From contig CALGAW010000004.1 of assembly GCA_937959115.1 (NCBI GenBank), positions 39,613 through 103,612 of the forward strand: 64,000 nt of DNA. The letters are read 5' to 3'. Source of the stretch: an uncultured Saprospiraceae bacterium (lineage in GTDB: Bacteria; Bacteroidota; Bacteroidia; Chitinophagales; Saprospiraceae). The notes below the pieces were generated by a model, which was given only the letters and a program-made list of their open reading frames with translations, did not search any database and was not told the DNA's origin. The position numbers were made by a program, and so were the translations under genes. The stretch's first letter is position 1; every line of letters begins with the position of its first letter. Of this stretch, positions 35,098 to 44,153 are shown piece after piece.

Positions 35098-36600
35098 ATG
35101 CTGACAAAATACCTCATTCTTGGTCTTTACTTCGGAATCTTATTATTAATTGGAATAGTATCCTCTAGAAAGATCAAAAACCTGAAGGATTACTATGTCG
35201 GCGGTAAAAAGCTTGGCTATTGGGTCGTAGCCTTTTCCGCTCGTGCCACGGGCGAATCCGCATGGTTGCTGCTTGGACTTACAGGGATGGGCGCATTGAT
35301 GGGGTTTAGTGCTTTCTGGGTGGTCGTTGGTGAGATGATTGGAGTAGCTGTTGCTTGGTTTGTTATGGCCAAACGATTTAAATACCTTTCCGATAAGTAC
35401 GAATCCATTACGATACCTGATTATCTAGTCAGTCGATTCAAATCTAAATCTAACGTCCTTAGGATCATTGCAGCGACCTGTTTATCAGTTTTCGTGGTCA
35501 TCTATGTGAGTGCTCAAATCGACGCTACAGGCAAGGCTTTTAACTCCTTTTTAGATTGGAATTACTTTACTGGGGCAATAGCAGGGTTCCTGATCGTTAT
35601 GACATACATCTTTACAGGAGGTTTTGTAGCGGTTGCTTGGTCTGATTTGTTCCAAGGACTATTGATGTTGCTAGGGCTGGTTTTGCTCCCTCTGGTGGTC
35701 TATTTTGGGCTTACAGGTGAATTAACAGCAGGACTGGCTGCCATTGATCCAAAACTTGTAACTGTGTTTGGGGACACTGATCCCAACTATCTAACGTATT
35801 GCGGTGTGCTTGGATTTATGATGATCGGCCTAGGGTTTATGGGCTCACCACAGATCTTTGTGCGGTTTATGTCGATCAAGGATGAGGATGAAATTCGTAA
35901 AGGGAGGTGGGTTGCCATGGTTTTTACCTTTTTAACGGATTCAGCAGCCGTATTAATTGGGATATTCGGTCGTTACATCTTTACCAAAGCTGGCCAAACA
36001 CCAGAAACAGTATTGGGCAATGGGGGAGAAGATGTCTTAATTATGATGGCAGAATATGCCTTTCCTACCATTATTGTTGGATTGTACATCGCTGTTGTCT
36101 TGTCTGCCATAATGTCTACGATTGATTCCCTGTTAGTAGTGGCTTCAAGTGCGATTACCCGTGATTTTTACCAGCAGATCTTTAAGCCCGCATCCAAGGA
36201 GGAAAATCTAACCAATTTTTCAAGGATAGTAACGGTCCTCATGGCGCTGTTTGCCTTATGTATTGCAATGGGTGTTGCAGTGTTCAATGAACAGCGTACA
36301 GTGTTCTGGTTTGTTATTTTCGGTTGGTCTGGCATTGCTGCTACGTTTTGTCCCTTGATGATTTTGTCGTTGTTCTGGAAAGGGTATACGGAAAAAGGGG
36401 CAATGGCTTCAATGATTGTGGGATTTCTCAGTGTGCCGTTTTTCAAATTTATCGTCAGCAGTTGGGAGTTTTGGGGGCCTGTGATCGGAAAGCTGGATGT
36501 ACTGATGCCTAGTTTTGTGTTGTCGATGCTCGCAGGGGTGATCGTCAGTTTGCTGATGCCTGATAAGGAATTGCAGGGGGAGTTGGATGATTTTGGCTAA
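35098..36600 (+). CDS. Sodium:solute symporter (SSS family)
   Basis: A 500-residue protein with about thirteen hydrophobic segments. It begins MLTKYLILGLYFGILLLIGI and has the SSS pattern KIKNLKDYYVGGKKLGYWVV (about 25-44), FSARATGESAWLLLGLTGMG (about 46-65) and FTGGFVAVAWSDLFQGLLML (about 177-196), closest to PutP-like sodium/proline carriers. Its place between the NCS1 permease and dihydropyrimidinase suggests a role in the pyrimidine pathway, for example uptake of a ureido compound, beta-alanine or dihydrouracil; that is inference. Confidence 0.88.
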   Translation: MLTKYLILGLYFGILLLIGIVSSRKIKNLKDYYVGGKKLGYWVVAFSARATGESAWLLLGLTGMGALMGFSAFWVVVGEMIGVAVAWFVMAKRFKYLSDKYESITIPDYLVSRFKSKSNVLRIIAATCLSVFVVIYVSAQIDATGKAFNSFLDWNYFTGAIAGFLIVMTYIFTGGFVAVAWSDLFQGLLMLLGLVLLPLVVYFGLTGELTAGLAAIDPKLVTVFGDTDPNYLTYCGVLGFMMIGLGFMGSPQIFVRFMSIKDEDEIRKGRWVAMVFTFLTDSAAVLIGIFGRYIFTKAGQTPETVLGNGGEDVLIMMAEYAFPTIIVGLYIAVVLSAIMSTIDSLLVVASSAITRDFYQQIFKPASKEENLTNFSRIVTVLMALFALCIAMGVAVFNEQRTVFWFVIFGWSGIAATFCPLMILSLFWKGYTEKGAMASMIVGFLSVPFFKFIVSSWEFWGPVIGKLDVLMPSFVLSMLAGVIVSLLMPDKELQGELDDFG

Positions 36601-36984
36601 GAAAGGAATACATCGAGAATTAGGAATTGGAGTTTAAATAACAACAAAGTAATTAACTATTGTACATTTATTGATAAATACCTGTTGTTTTAATAATAGA
36701 GTATATTAATTTTTAATTTCTAGGATGGGTTCTTAACTAATTTTCTACTTGATACTAATATACTTGCTGGAAAAGTGCTAACGGTGGCTGTAGACCAACA
36801 CTTTATCAATACTAGAAGCCCTATAAATCCACCATCAGCAAGAGAAACCACATATAATTTCAATCATTCTTTTATTATCACCCCCATTTCTTCAATTTCC
36901 AAAATTAAAATTTTACATTTACATGTTTGTCAAATACAATATTTGGACAAATACCTAATAAAAGATAAAAACACTGAACACACT
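36601..36984. other. Intergenic region before dihydropyrimidinase
   Basis: This 384-base AT-rich gap splits the cluster. The reading frame of dihydropyrimidinase is open upstream to a GTG at 36775, but that part encodes no recognisable sequence. The sequence TATACTTG at 36759-36766 matches TAnnTTTG at seven of eight positions and could start a second transcript. Confidence 0.4.
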
Positions 36985-38367
36985 ATGTCGATTCTGATAA
37001 AAAATGGTAGAATCATAACTGCCTCTGCGGATTACGAAGCAGATATTTATATTCAAGGAGAAAGTATTGCTGCAATCGGTAAAAACTTAAACTACGAGGC
37101 GGATGAGGTGATTGACGCCTCTGGGAAACTAGTATTCCCTGGTGGTATTGATCCACATGTGCATCTCGATATGCCGTTTATGGGAACCTTTTCAAGTGAT
37201 GACTATTCTACGGGAACCTTGGCTGCCCTTCACGGAGGAACAACTATGGTTATTGATTTTGTCCTGCAAACACAAGGCAAATCACTTTATAATGCCCTAG
37301 AAGAATGGCAAGGCCGATCTAACGGAAACTGTTTTGGGGATTATTCCTTTCACATGGCAGTCACCGACTTTAATAAGGATACTAAGAAGGAAATTGTTGA
37401 AATGATCGAAAAGGAAGGAATCACCTCCTTTAAAACATTTATGGCTTACAAGGGCGCACTCATGATCGATGATGGCCAAATGGTTGGACTGATGAAAGAA
37501 GTCAAAAAACATGGGGGTCTTGTTACGGTACACGCGACCAATGGTGATATGATTGATAAACTGATTGCTAAACACAAGGAGGAAGGTAAGCTTTCACCAC
37601 TATATCATTACCTTTCTCAACCAGAGGTTACTGAAGCAGAAGCATCAGGTCGGTTTACAGATATGGCAGACTACACAGGAGTTCCAGGATACATCGTACA
37701 CATGACTTGTGAAGGAGCACTCAACGCTGTTAGACGTTCTACAGTAAGAAATCAGAAGGTATTTGTGGAAACATGCATTCAATATCTGATATTGGACGCT
37801 TCCTTGTACGAAAAAGACTTTGAAGGAGCAAAATGGGTCATGAGCCCTCCACTAAGAGAGAAGAAAGATCAGAAAGCCCTATGGGCAGGACTGAATCAGG
37901 GCCTAGTGCAAGTAGTAGGAACAGACCATTGCCCATTTAAATGGGAACAAAAGCTAATGGGGAAAGATGATTTCTCAAAAATACCGAATGGCCATCCTGC
38001 AATTGAAAATAGAATGGAACTCTTGTTCTCAGAAGGCGTAAACAAAGGAAAGATTAGCCTTAATAAATACGTTGAAGTAACCTCTACAAATGCTGCTAAG
38101 ATATTTGGAATGTTTCCCAGAAAAGGAAGTATTGGGATAGGTAGCGATGCAGATTTAGTGATTTTTGATCCGAATGAAAAGCACACCCTTTCTGCTGAAA
38201 CACATCATATGAATGTAGACTATTCTGGTTATGAAGGCTGGGAGGTTACAGGAAAATGTAAAACCATTGTGCTTCGTGGAAAAGTAGCGATTCATAACGG
38301 TGAAGTGAAAATAAACAAAGGATATGGTCAATTTATAAAGCGTGGAACGACTTCCCATGTTGTATAA
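36985..38367 (+). CDS. hydA: Dihydropyrimidinase
   Basis: Opens the ring of 5,6-dihydrouracil or dihydrothymine to N-carbamoyl-beta-amino acids. The ATG at 36985 (MSILIKNGRIITASADYEAD) gives 460 residues, the normal length. The binuclear metal site is intact: GGIDPHVHLDMPF (HxH, about 53-65), the carbamylated Lys in FKTFMAYKGALMI (near 155), the His in LVTVHATNGDM and YIVHMTCEGAL, and the Asp in VVGTDHCPFKW (near 315). It is cytosolic. Beta-ureidopropionase, the next enzyme in the pathway, follows 73 bases on. Confidence 0.94.
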   Translation: MSILIKNGRIITASADYEADIYIQGESIAAIGKNLNYEADEVIDASGKLVFPGGIDPHVHLDMPFMGTFSSDDYSTGTLAALHGGTTMVIDFVLQTQGKSLYNALEEWQGRSNGNCFGDYSFHMAVTDFNKDTKKEIVEMIEKEGITSFKTFMAYKGALMIDDGQMVGLMKEVKKHGGLVTVHATNGDMIDKLIAKHKEEGKLSPLYHYLSQPEVTEAEASGRFTDMADYTGVPGYIVHMTCEGALNAVRRSTVRNQKVFVETCIQYLILDASLYEKDFEGAKWVMSPPLREKKDQKALWAGLNQGLVQVVGTDHCPFKWEQKLMGKDDFSKIPNGHPAIENRMELLFSEGVNKGKISLNKYVEVTSTNAAKIFGMFPRKGSIGIGSDADLVIFDPNEKHTLSAETHHMNVDYSGYEGWEVTGKCKTIVLRGKVAIHNGEVKINKGYGQFIKRGTTSHVV

Positions 38368-38440
38368 AACGGACTTTTGTATTTTAAAGTGAAACTTTAG
38401 ATAATAAACATTAACTAACTGAAAATAAAACTATTGAGAT

Positions 38441-39307
38441 ATGCCAAGAATGGTTAAATCGGGACTCATTCAACTAAGTCTACCCATGACAGAAGGAGAA
38501 GGGACCATTAAAGAGATAATGGATGCAATGCTGCAAAAGCACATTCCATATATTGAAAAGGCAGGAGAACAAGGAGTTCAAATCCTTTGTTTACAAGAAA
38601 TATTTAATACACCTTACTTTTGTCCTGGACAGGATAAAGCTTGGTATGCAAGCGCAGAGACTGTCCCTGGTCCTACTACTGCAATAATGCAGGAATATGC
38701 AAAGAAGTATCAGATGGTGATCGTGGTTCCTATTTACGAAAAAGCAGCACCAGGTGTTTTGTATAATACAGCTGCTGTTATTGATGCTGATGGAACTTAT
38801 CTAGGAAAGTATAGAAAAAATCACATTCCGCATACCACTGGATTCTGGGAGAAATTCTTCTTCAAGCCTGGGAACCTAGGTTATCCTGTGTTTCAAACAA
38901 AGTATGCTAAAGTTGGCGTTTATATATGCTATGATCGTCATTTCCCAGATGGAGCAAGGATCCTTGGTTTGAATGGAGCCGAGATTGTTTATAATCCTTC
39001 GGCAACAGTTGCTGGTTTATCTCAGTATCTATGGCAATTAGAACAACCTGCGCATGCTGCGGCGAATGGTTACTTTATGGGCTGTATCAACAGAGTCGGA
39101 GAGGAAAAGCCTTGGAATCTAGGACGGTTTTACGGAACATCCTATCATGTAGATCCAAGAGGTCAAATGATTGATGTGGCTTCAGAAACAGAGGATGAAT
39201 TATTGATCTCTGAGTTTGACCTAGATATGATTGAAGAAGTCCGATCTACTTGGCAATTTTACAGAGACAGAAGACCTGAAACCTACGGGAAATTGACTGA
39301 ACTATAA
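38441..39307 (+). CDS. Beta-ureidopropionase (N-carbamoyl-beta-alanine amidohydrolase)
   Basis: A 288-residue nitrilase-superfamily enzyme with the complete Glu-Lys-Cys triad: Glu in ILCLQEIFNTPYFC (near 51), Lys in YRKNHIPHTTGFWEK (near 127) and Cys in VGVYICYDRHFPDGARILG (near 165). The NTPYFC and TGFWEKFFFKPGN segments are typical of eukaryote-like beta-ureidopropionases. It hydrolyses the ureido acid to beta-alanine or beta-aminoisobutyrate, CO2 and ammonia. preT follows after 15 bases. Confidence 0.9.
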   Translation: MPRMVKSGLIQLSLPMTEGEGTIKEIMDAMLQKHIPYIEKAGEQGVQILCLQEIFNTPYFCPGQDKAWYASAETVPGPTTAIMQEYAKKYQMVIVVPIYEKAAPGVLYNTAAVIDADGTYLGKYRKNHIPHTTGFWEKFFFKPGNLGYPVFQTKYAKVGVYICYDRHFPDGARILGLNGAEIVYNPSATVAGLSQYLWQLEQPAHAAANGYFMGCINRVGEEKPWNLGRFYGTSYHVDPRGQMIDVASETEDELLISEFDLDMIEEVRSTWQFYRDRRPETYGKLTEL

Positions 39308-39322
39308 GAAAAAGAACACCCT

Positions 39323-40642
39323 ATGTCTGAATACGGTAAACCAACAACCGAAAAGGAATTTGATGCGAATTTTGAGCAAATTAAACCATTAATGAACTCC
39401 ACTGAAGCTTATTACGAAAGCTCCAGATGTTTATACTGTTTTGATGCTCCATGTGTAACTGCCTGCCCCACGGGGATAGATATTCCGCAGTTTATTCGCC
39501 AAATTAATACTCAAAATATTTCTGGAGCAGCAAAAACCATCTACGATTCCAATTATTTTGGAAATGCATGTGGTAAAGTGTGTCCTACCGAAGTATTGTG
39601 CGAAGGTGCATGCGTCTACAATCATCAAGATGTTAAGCCAATAGAAATTGGTCGATTGCAAAACTTTGCAACAGATGCTGTTATTGAACGAAAAGAGCAT
39701 CTTTATCAGTTAGCCCCAGATACAGGCAAGAAGATTGCAGTGATCGGAGCTGGACCTGCTGGTATTGCCTGTGCTTGCGAGCTACGACTACTCGGTCATG
39801 CTGTAGAAATCTTTGAAGCCAAAGCAAAGCCTTCTGGTCTTACAGTCTACGGCGTAGCACCTTACAAAATCTTAAATGAGGAAGTGCTCAAGGAAATGAA
39901 CTACCTCCAAGAACAGTTTGGCTATACTGTGCACTACAATAAACCAATCACTGGTAAGGAAGATCTAAGTAAACTGGAACAAGACTTCGATGCTGTTTTT
40001 ATCGGAATCGGACTAGGAGAAACGCGCAGCATTAGAATTGATGGGGAAAACCTGAAAAACTGTGTCGGAGCAACTGAGTTCATTGAAGAACTAAAAATGG
40101 AGCATCTGAAAACTCCAGTAGGCAAACGTGTAATTGTGATCGGTGGTGGAAACACTGCGATGGATGCCGCTTCAGAAGCTGCGAGAATGGGAGCAGAACA
40201 CGTGATTCTTGCCTATAGACGTGCCAAAAGAGAAATGGGTGCGTACGAATTTGAATACGACCTAGCAAAAGCAGTTGGTGTGAAAGGTGTGTTTAATGCC
40301 CAACCCCTTGAAATTCTTGGCGATCATGAGGTAGTTGGTGTTAAGTTTATCCGCACAAAAGTAGAGAACGGGAAAGTCGTAAGTATACCAGACACCGAGT
40401 TTACTGAAGCTTGCGATATGGTTGTTCGAGCTACAGGCCAGGCGAAACAAGAAACCTTCCTTGCACAAATTGATGGCTTAGAGCTTGATTGGGGTAAAAT
40501 TAAAGTAAATGCCCATTTTCAAACCACTAACCCAAAATATTTTGCAGGTGGTGATGCTGTAAATGGTGGTGCTGAGGTCGTTAATGCCGCTGCACATGGA
40601 AAAGTAGCCGCAAAAGGCATTCACGCTTACCTAAAAAACTAA
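39323..40642 (+). CDS. preT: NAD-dependent dihydropyrimidine dehydrogenase subunit PreT
   Basis: A 439-residue electron-input subunit like the N-terminal half of mammalian dihydropyrimidine dehydrogenase and the GltD small subunit. The N-terminal Fe-S region has SSRCLYCFDAPCVTACPTGI (about 33-52) and NACGKVCPTEVLCEGACVYN (about 74-93). Two dinucleotide-binding motifs follow: IAVIGAGPAGIACACELRLL (FAD, about 137-156) and VIVIGGGNTAMDAASEAARM (NAD(P), about 271-290). The end has KYFAGGDAVNGGAEVVNAAA. It passes electrons from NAD(P)H to PreA. Confidence 0.94.
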   Translation: MSEYGKPTTEKEFDANFEQIKPLMNSTEAYYESSRCLYCFDAPCVTACPTGIDIPQFIRQINTQNISGAAKTIYDSNYFGNACGKVCPTEVLCEGACVYNHQDVKPIEIGRLQNFATDAVIERKEHLYQLAPDTGKKIAVIGAGPAGIACACELRLLGHAVEIFEAKAKPSGLTVYGVAPYKILNEEVLKEMNYLQEQFGYTVHYNKPITGKEDLSKLEQDFDAVFIGIGLGETRSIRIDGENLKNCVGATEFIEELKMEHLKTPVGKRVIVIGGGNTAMDAASEAARMGAEHVILAYRRAKREMGAYEFEYDLAKAVGVKGVFNAQPLEILGDHEVVGVKFIRTKVENGKVVSIPDTEFTEACDMVVRATGQAKQETFLAQIDGLELDWGKIKVNAHFQTTNPKYFAGGDAVNGGAEVVNAAAHGKVAAKGIHAYLKN

Positions 40643-40698
40643 GCACAAACAACGAACCACTATTAAGCACTTTTAACTAATCACTTAGAACTAATAAA

Positions 40699-42045
40699 AT
40701 GGCAGACTTATCAATAAATTTTGCAGGAATAAAAGCACCGAATCCATTTTGGCTAGCCTCTGCGCCTCCTACCAACTCTGGCTATCAGGTAATGAAAGCC
40801 TTTGATGCAGGGTGGGGCGGAGCAGTCTGGAAAACGCTTGGTGTACCGGTAGTAAACGTATCTAGTCGTTACGCAGCAACGAATTATGGTGGAAAGCGGA
40901 TGGCAGGTTTAAACAATATAGAACTGATCACCGATCGTCCTTTGGCTGATAATCTGCGAGAAATCGAAGAAGTGAAAAAGCGATTTCCCGATCATGCCGT
41001 GATTGCTTCTCTCATGGTAGAAACACGTGAGCAATGGCACCAAATTGTAAGAGATGCTGAAAATGCCGGAGCGGATGGTCTAGAACTAAATTTCGGTTGC
41101 CCGCACGGAATGTGTGAGCGTGGAATGGGGTCAGCAGTCGGTCAAGAGCCAAATGTATTGAAAACAATTGTAGGTTGGGTCATGGAAGTGGCCAAAACAC
41201 CAGTGATTGTAAAGTTGACACCAAACATTACGGATATCACTGTTCCCGCTATTGCAGCTCAGGAAGGAGGAGCTGATGCAATTTCTATGATTAACACGAT
41301 CCAGAGTTTGATTGGAGTTGATTTGGATAACTTGGTTCCGTATCCTTATGTGGATGGAAAGAGCACAAATGGTGGCTATTGTGGCCCTGCCGTAAAGCCA
41401 ATTGCCTTGAATATGGTGAAGAACTGTGCGCAGATTCCTGATTATAAGTTGCCGATCTCCGGTATTGGTGGCATTGAGAACTGGAAAGACGCTGCAGAAC
41501 ATATCTTATTAGGCGCTCAGAGCGTTCAGGTGTGCACTGCAGTGATGCATTATGGATTTGGTATAATAAGAGACCTAAAGTCTGGTTTATCGCGTTATAT
41601 GGATGAAAAAGGCTTTGCAACGATCGATGATATGGTTGGAAAGGCATTGCCGAATACCAAAACATGGGAAAATTTGAATTTGAAGTATAAAGTGGTGGCT
41701 GCAATCGATGAAGATAAGTGCATCGGCTGTCAGTTATGCTATACGGCTTGTGAAGACGGTGCGCATCAAGCGATTGGCTTGAGTGGTGAGGGGGAAGATC
41801 GTATTCCTCATATCATTGAAGATAACTGCGTGGGCTGTAATCTTTGTTCTCTGGTCTGTCCAGTTGAGGAATGTATTACAATGGAACGGAGAGATGATGG
41901 CAAGGAGCACACGACTTGGAAGGAACGTTCTGCTAACAACAATATACCAACAACCTTCAATGATGAATTGGCTGGTGGGCGTGGACACTGGATACCGAAG
42001 CCTGAGGAAGCTTTGAAGAAGGGGCATTACGACAAGTTCAAGTAA
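40699..42045 (+). CDS. preA: NAD-dependent dihydropyrimidine dehydrogenase subunit PreA
   Basis: The 448-residue catalytic subunit. An FMN barrel (about 1-310) shows NPFWLASAPPTNSGYQVMKA (about 15-34) and the active-site loop LELNFGCPHGMCERGMGSAV (about 131-150) with the catalytic-type Cys. A C-terminal ferredoxin domain has two 4Fe-4S motifs, CIGCQLCYTACEDGAHQA (about 341) and CVGCNLCSLVCPVEECITM (about 377). With PreT it interconverts uracil/thymine and their dihydro forms. It is the last gene of the cluster. Confidence 0.95.
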   Translation: MADLSINFAGIKAPNPFWLASAPPTNSGYQVMKAFDAGWGGAVWKTLGVPVVNVSSRYAATNYGGKRMAGLNNIELITDRPLADNLREIEEVKKRFPDHAVIASLMVETREQWHQIVRDAENAGADGLELNFGCPHGMCERGMGSAVGQEPNVLKTIVGWVMEVAKTPVIVKLTPNITDITVPAIAAQEGGADAISMINTIQSLIGVDLDNLVPYPYVDGKSTNGGYCGPAVKPIALNMVKNCAQIPDYKLPISGIGGIENWKDAAEHILLGAQSVQVCTAVMHYGFGIIRDLKSGLSRYMDEKGFATIDDMVGKALPNTKTWENLNLKYKVVAAIDEDKCIGCQLCYTACEDGAHQAIGLSGEGEDRIPHIIEDNCVGCNLCSLVCPVEECITMERRDDGKEHTTWKERSANNNIPTTFNDELAGGRGHWIPKPEEALKKGHYDKFK

Positions 42046-42135
42046 AACTTTAACAAATTAGTCTTAGATATTTGAAATTTAATGTTTTGCATTGATCGTT
42101 CCGATGTTATTCCAATTTAATATAAATCATCAAAA

Positions 42136-42654
42136 ATGCAAAACTGCAAGTTGACGGAAAACAATATTTTAGAAATTACTCCATCCAAGGAATCTTCTAA
42201 ACATGACTTTGATTTCTACGAAGGTTCATGGAAAATTCACAATCGCAGACTGAAAAAAAGATTATGTAATTCTGATGAATGGGTTGAATTTGAGGCCCTT
42301 CAGGAAATGAAAATAATACTGTTGGGTCTAGGAAACACTGATAATTTTGTAACAGAGTTTGATGGCCAACCCTTTGAAGGAAGAACAATTCGTTTGTTCA
42401 ATCAAAAAACGAAATTATGGAGTATGTATTGGACTGATAATATCTCCACTATTCTTCAACAACCAACAGTAGGTTCCTTTGAAAATGGAATTGGTAAGTT
42501 TTATTGTAAGGATACGTTCAAAGACCAAGAAATAATTGTTGAATTTGAATGGGATAAGACGGATGTTGACAATCCAGTTTGGAGTCAAGCTTTTTCAATA
42601 GATAAAGGGGTGAGTTGGGAAACTAATTGGTACATGTATATGACTAAGGCTTAG
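42136..42654 (+). CDS. DUF1579-like small protein
   Basis: A 172-residue soluble protein. The segment HDFDFYEGSWKIHNRRLKKR (about 24-43) with Phe, Gly and Trp, and later TDNISTILQQPTVGSFENGI and WSQAFSIDKGVSWETNWYMY, are typical of lipocalin-like DUF1579 proteins, whose function is unknown. No signal peptide is seen. It follows preA by 90 bases but the pathway gives no reason for a functional link. Confidence 0.72.
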   Translation: MQNCKLTENNILEITPSKESSKHDFDFYEGSWKIHNRRLKKRLCNSDEWVEFEALQEMKIILLGLGNTDNFVTEFDGQPFEGRTIRLFNQKTKLWSMYWTDNISTILQQPTVGSFENGIGKFYCKDTFKDQEIIVEFEWDKTDVDNPVWSQAFSIDKGVSWETNWYMYMTKA

Positions 42655-42670
42655 TCAATAGTTTATCTTG

Positions 42671-43987
42671 CTACAAGTAGGTCATTGATACAATAAAGGC
42701 ACCGATTAAAGCCAAGCTATATAGACCATAAAGCCTAACATCAAGGTATTGCCCAATTCCAATTCCAAATTTCGATTTCAGATAAACAGCTAAAGCTACC
42801 TTGTCAAACAGGCAAGCAATCACGGTAGCAAAGGCAACACCCGCTAGTCCAAAGTACTGAATAAACAGAATACTCAAGAGAATATTGATCAATAGCTCTA
42901 CGATAGATATCCACAAAATAATGCCAGTCTGCTGCTTTCCAATCAATATCGTCTGAGGAAACAGCACTCGACTTATCAAAATCAATAGATAAATGTTGAA
43001 CACCAAGGCGCTCTTGGTAAATTCAGGTCGGAAAACGATAGGAAACAGCACTGGGCTAATCAGCATCAAGACAATAGACACCCCGTAAAGCAAATGAATT
43101 AGATGACGTGATTTTGACTTGATCTGCACTAAGCCTTCTGTTAAGTTGTTCGCGATCGTAGGGATCAAAGCTGAGCTAAACGCTCCTGCCAAAGCCAAGG
43201 AAAGCGGTAACTCCCTTGCACCATATCTGAACACTGCGAATGCCTCCTTGTCAAAGTAGCGGTGAATCAGGATGCCGTCTACGTATTCAGCACCACCTAC
43301 CACAAGGAAATTAGCCACCAAAGGAAGTGAAATCAATAAATAAGGGCGTAGTAGCTGAAAATCGATAGACAGCTTACTGTAAACACTTAAAACGTAGAAC
43401 AACCATAGGAGTTTGATTAATGCCATCGCAATCAAGCAGTAAAAGCTCATCTCAAGAGTATATCCTAGGAATATTGGGACGGTTACTGCAAGGAGCTGAG
43501 CACCAAAAGCTAACATTCCAAACCAGACAATCTTTCTAGGTTGATCAGTCAATAGATAGATATATTCAACGAGATAGGTTGAAGTGTTGAGTAAAATATA
43601 GATACAAAGTAAATTGAAGAATGGTAAGCTTTCATAATCTGTCAATAGCCTTAGTATCAATGGTTGACACAAGTAATAGAACGCAGTCATTAAGACACTC
43701 ATTCCTGCAAATAGCAGGAAGACATTAAAGAAAAAAGGTGGTCGCTTTTCTTCAGTTAATCCAGGGTAAATGGCTAACATTCCTTTTAATAGTCCAGAAA
43801 CCCAGAAGAACGTGATACCAGTACCAAGGAAAATTAGAGTTTCGTAAATTCCAATGTCTGAGAGGCCTAAGTAGCTTTTTGCTAATAAAACATTGATTAA
43901 GATAATGGAACCGTACCGAAATAGCTGAAATAGCTGTAAGGCAAGTACTTTATCTGGATTCAATATCTTGTTTACAAGGTTTGACAT
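42671..43987 (-). CDS. Wzx-like polysaccharide flippase/MATE-fold transporter
   Basis: From the ATG at 43987 (MSNLVNKILNPDKVLALQLF) the protein has 438 residues with about twelve hydrophobic segments, such as FFWVSGLLKGMLAIYPGL and FAVFRYGARELPLSLALAGA. The layout is that of the polysaccharide-biosynthesis/oligosaccharide-flippase superfamily. No glycosyltransferase cluster surrounds it, so the lipid-linked substrate is unknown. The frame can be read from a TTG at 43996, but that codon overlaps the -7 promoter element and is rejected. Confidence 0.83.
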   Translation of the reverse strand: MSNLVNKILNPDKVLALQLFQLFRYGSIILINVLLAKSYLGLSDIGIYETLIFLGTGITFFWVSGLLKGMLAIYPGLTEEKRPPFFFNVFLLFAGMSVLMTAFYYLCQPLILRLLTDYESLPFFNLLCIYILLNTSTYLVEYIYLLTDQPRKIVWFGMLAFGAQLLAVTVPIFLGYTLEMSFYCLIAMALIKLLWLFYVLSVYSKLSIDFQLLRPYLLISLPLVANFLVVGGAEYVDGILIHRYFDKEAFAVFRYGARELPLSLALAGAFSSALIPTIANNLTEGLVQIKSKSRHLIHLLYGVSIVLMLISPVLFPIVFRPEFTKSALVFNIYLLILISRVLFPQTILIGKQQTGIILWISIVELLINILLSILFIQYFGLAGVAFATVIACLFDKVALAVYLKSKFGIGIGQYLDVRLYGLYSLALIGAFIVSMTYL

Positions 43988-43993
43988 CAACCG

Positions 43994-44027
43994 CAAAGGT
44001 AATGAATCCAGTATTTAATTAAACAAA
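43994..44027 (-). promoter_or_regulatory. Promoter of the flippase gene, 6 nt before the start
   Basis: On the minus strand TTTG (44027-44024), a 22-nt spacer and TACCTTTG (44001-43994) precede CGGTTG and the ATG at 43987. Transcription should start at or within about two bases of the ATG. Confidence 0.65.
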
Positions 44028-44153
44028 TCATAGCTTTTCATTTGATTTAGTTAGAAATGTTCAAATTTTCTATATGAAGATACCCTTCACCTTAGTCTAA
44101 TTTGTATCTTGAGATTTAATAGGATCAAGCAATTTGATTTAAATATTTATTAA

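Noticed and set aside
36775..36984. N-terminal extension of dihydropyrimidinase from GTG at 36775
   Set aside because: The extra 70 residues resemble no part of the family; the ATG at 36985 gives the normal start and length.
40900..42040. Long antisense frames across preA
   Set aside because: They lack recognisable sequence and arise from the codon bias of preA; the plus-strand protein is complete and conserved.
30218..42045. Horizontally acquired island
   Set aside because: No integrase, tRNA, flanking repeats or clear change in base composition or promoter style was seen at either end.
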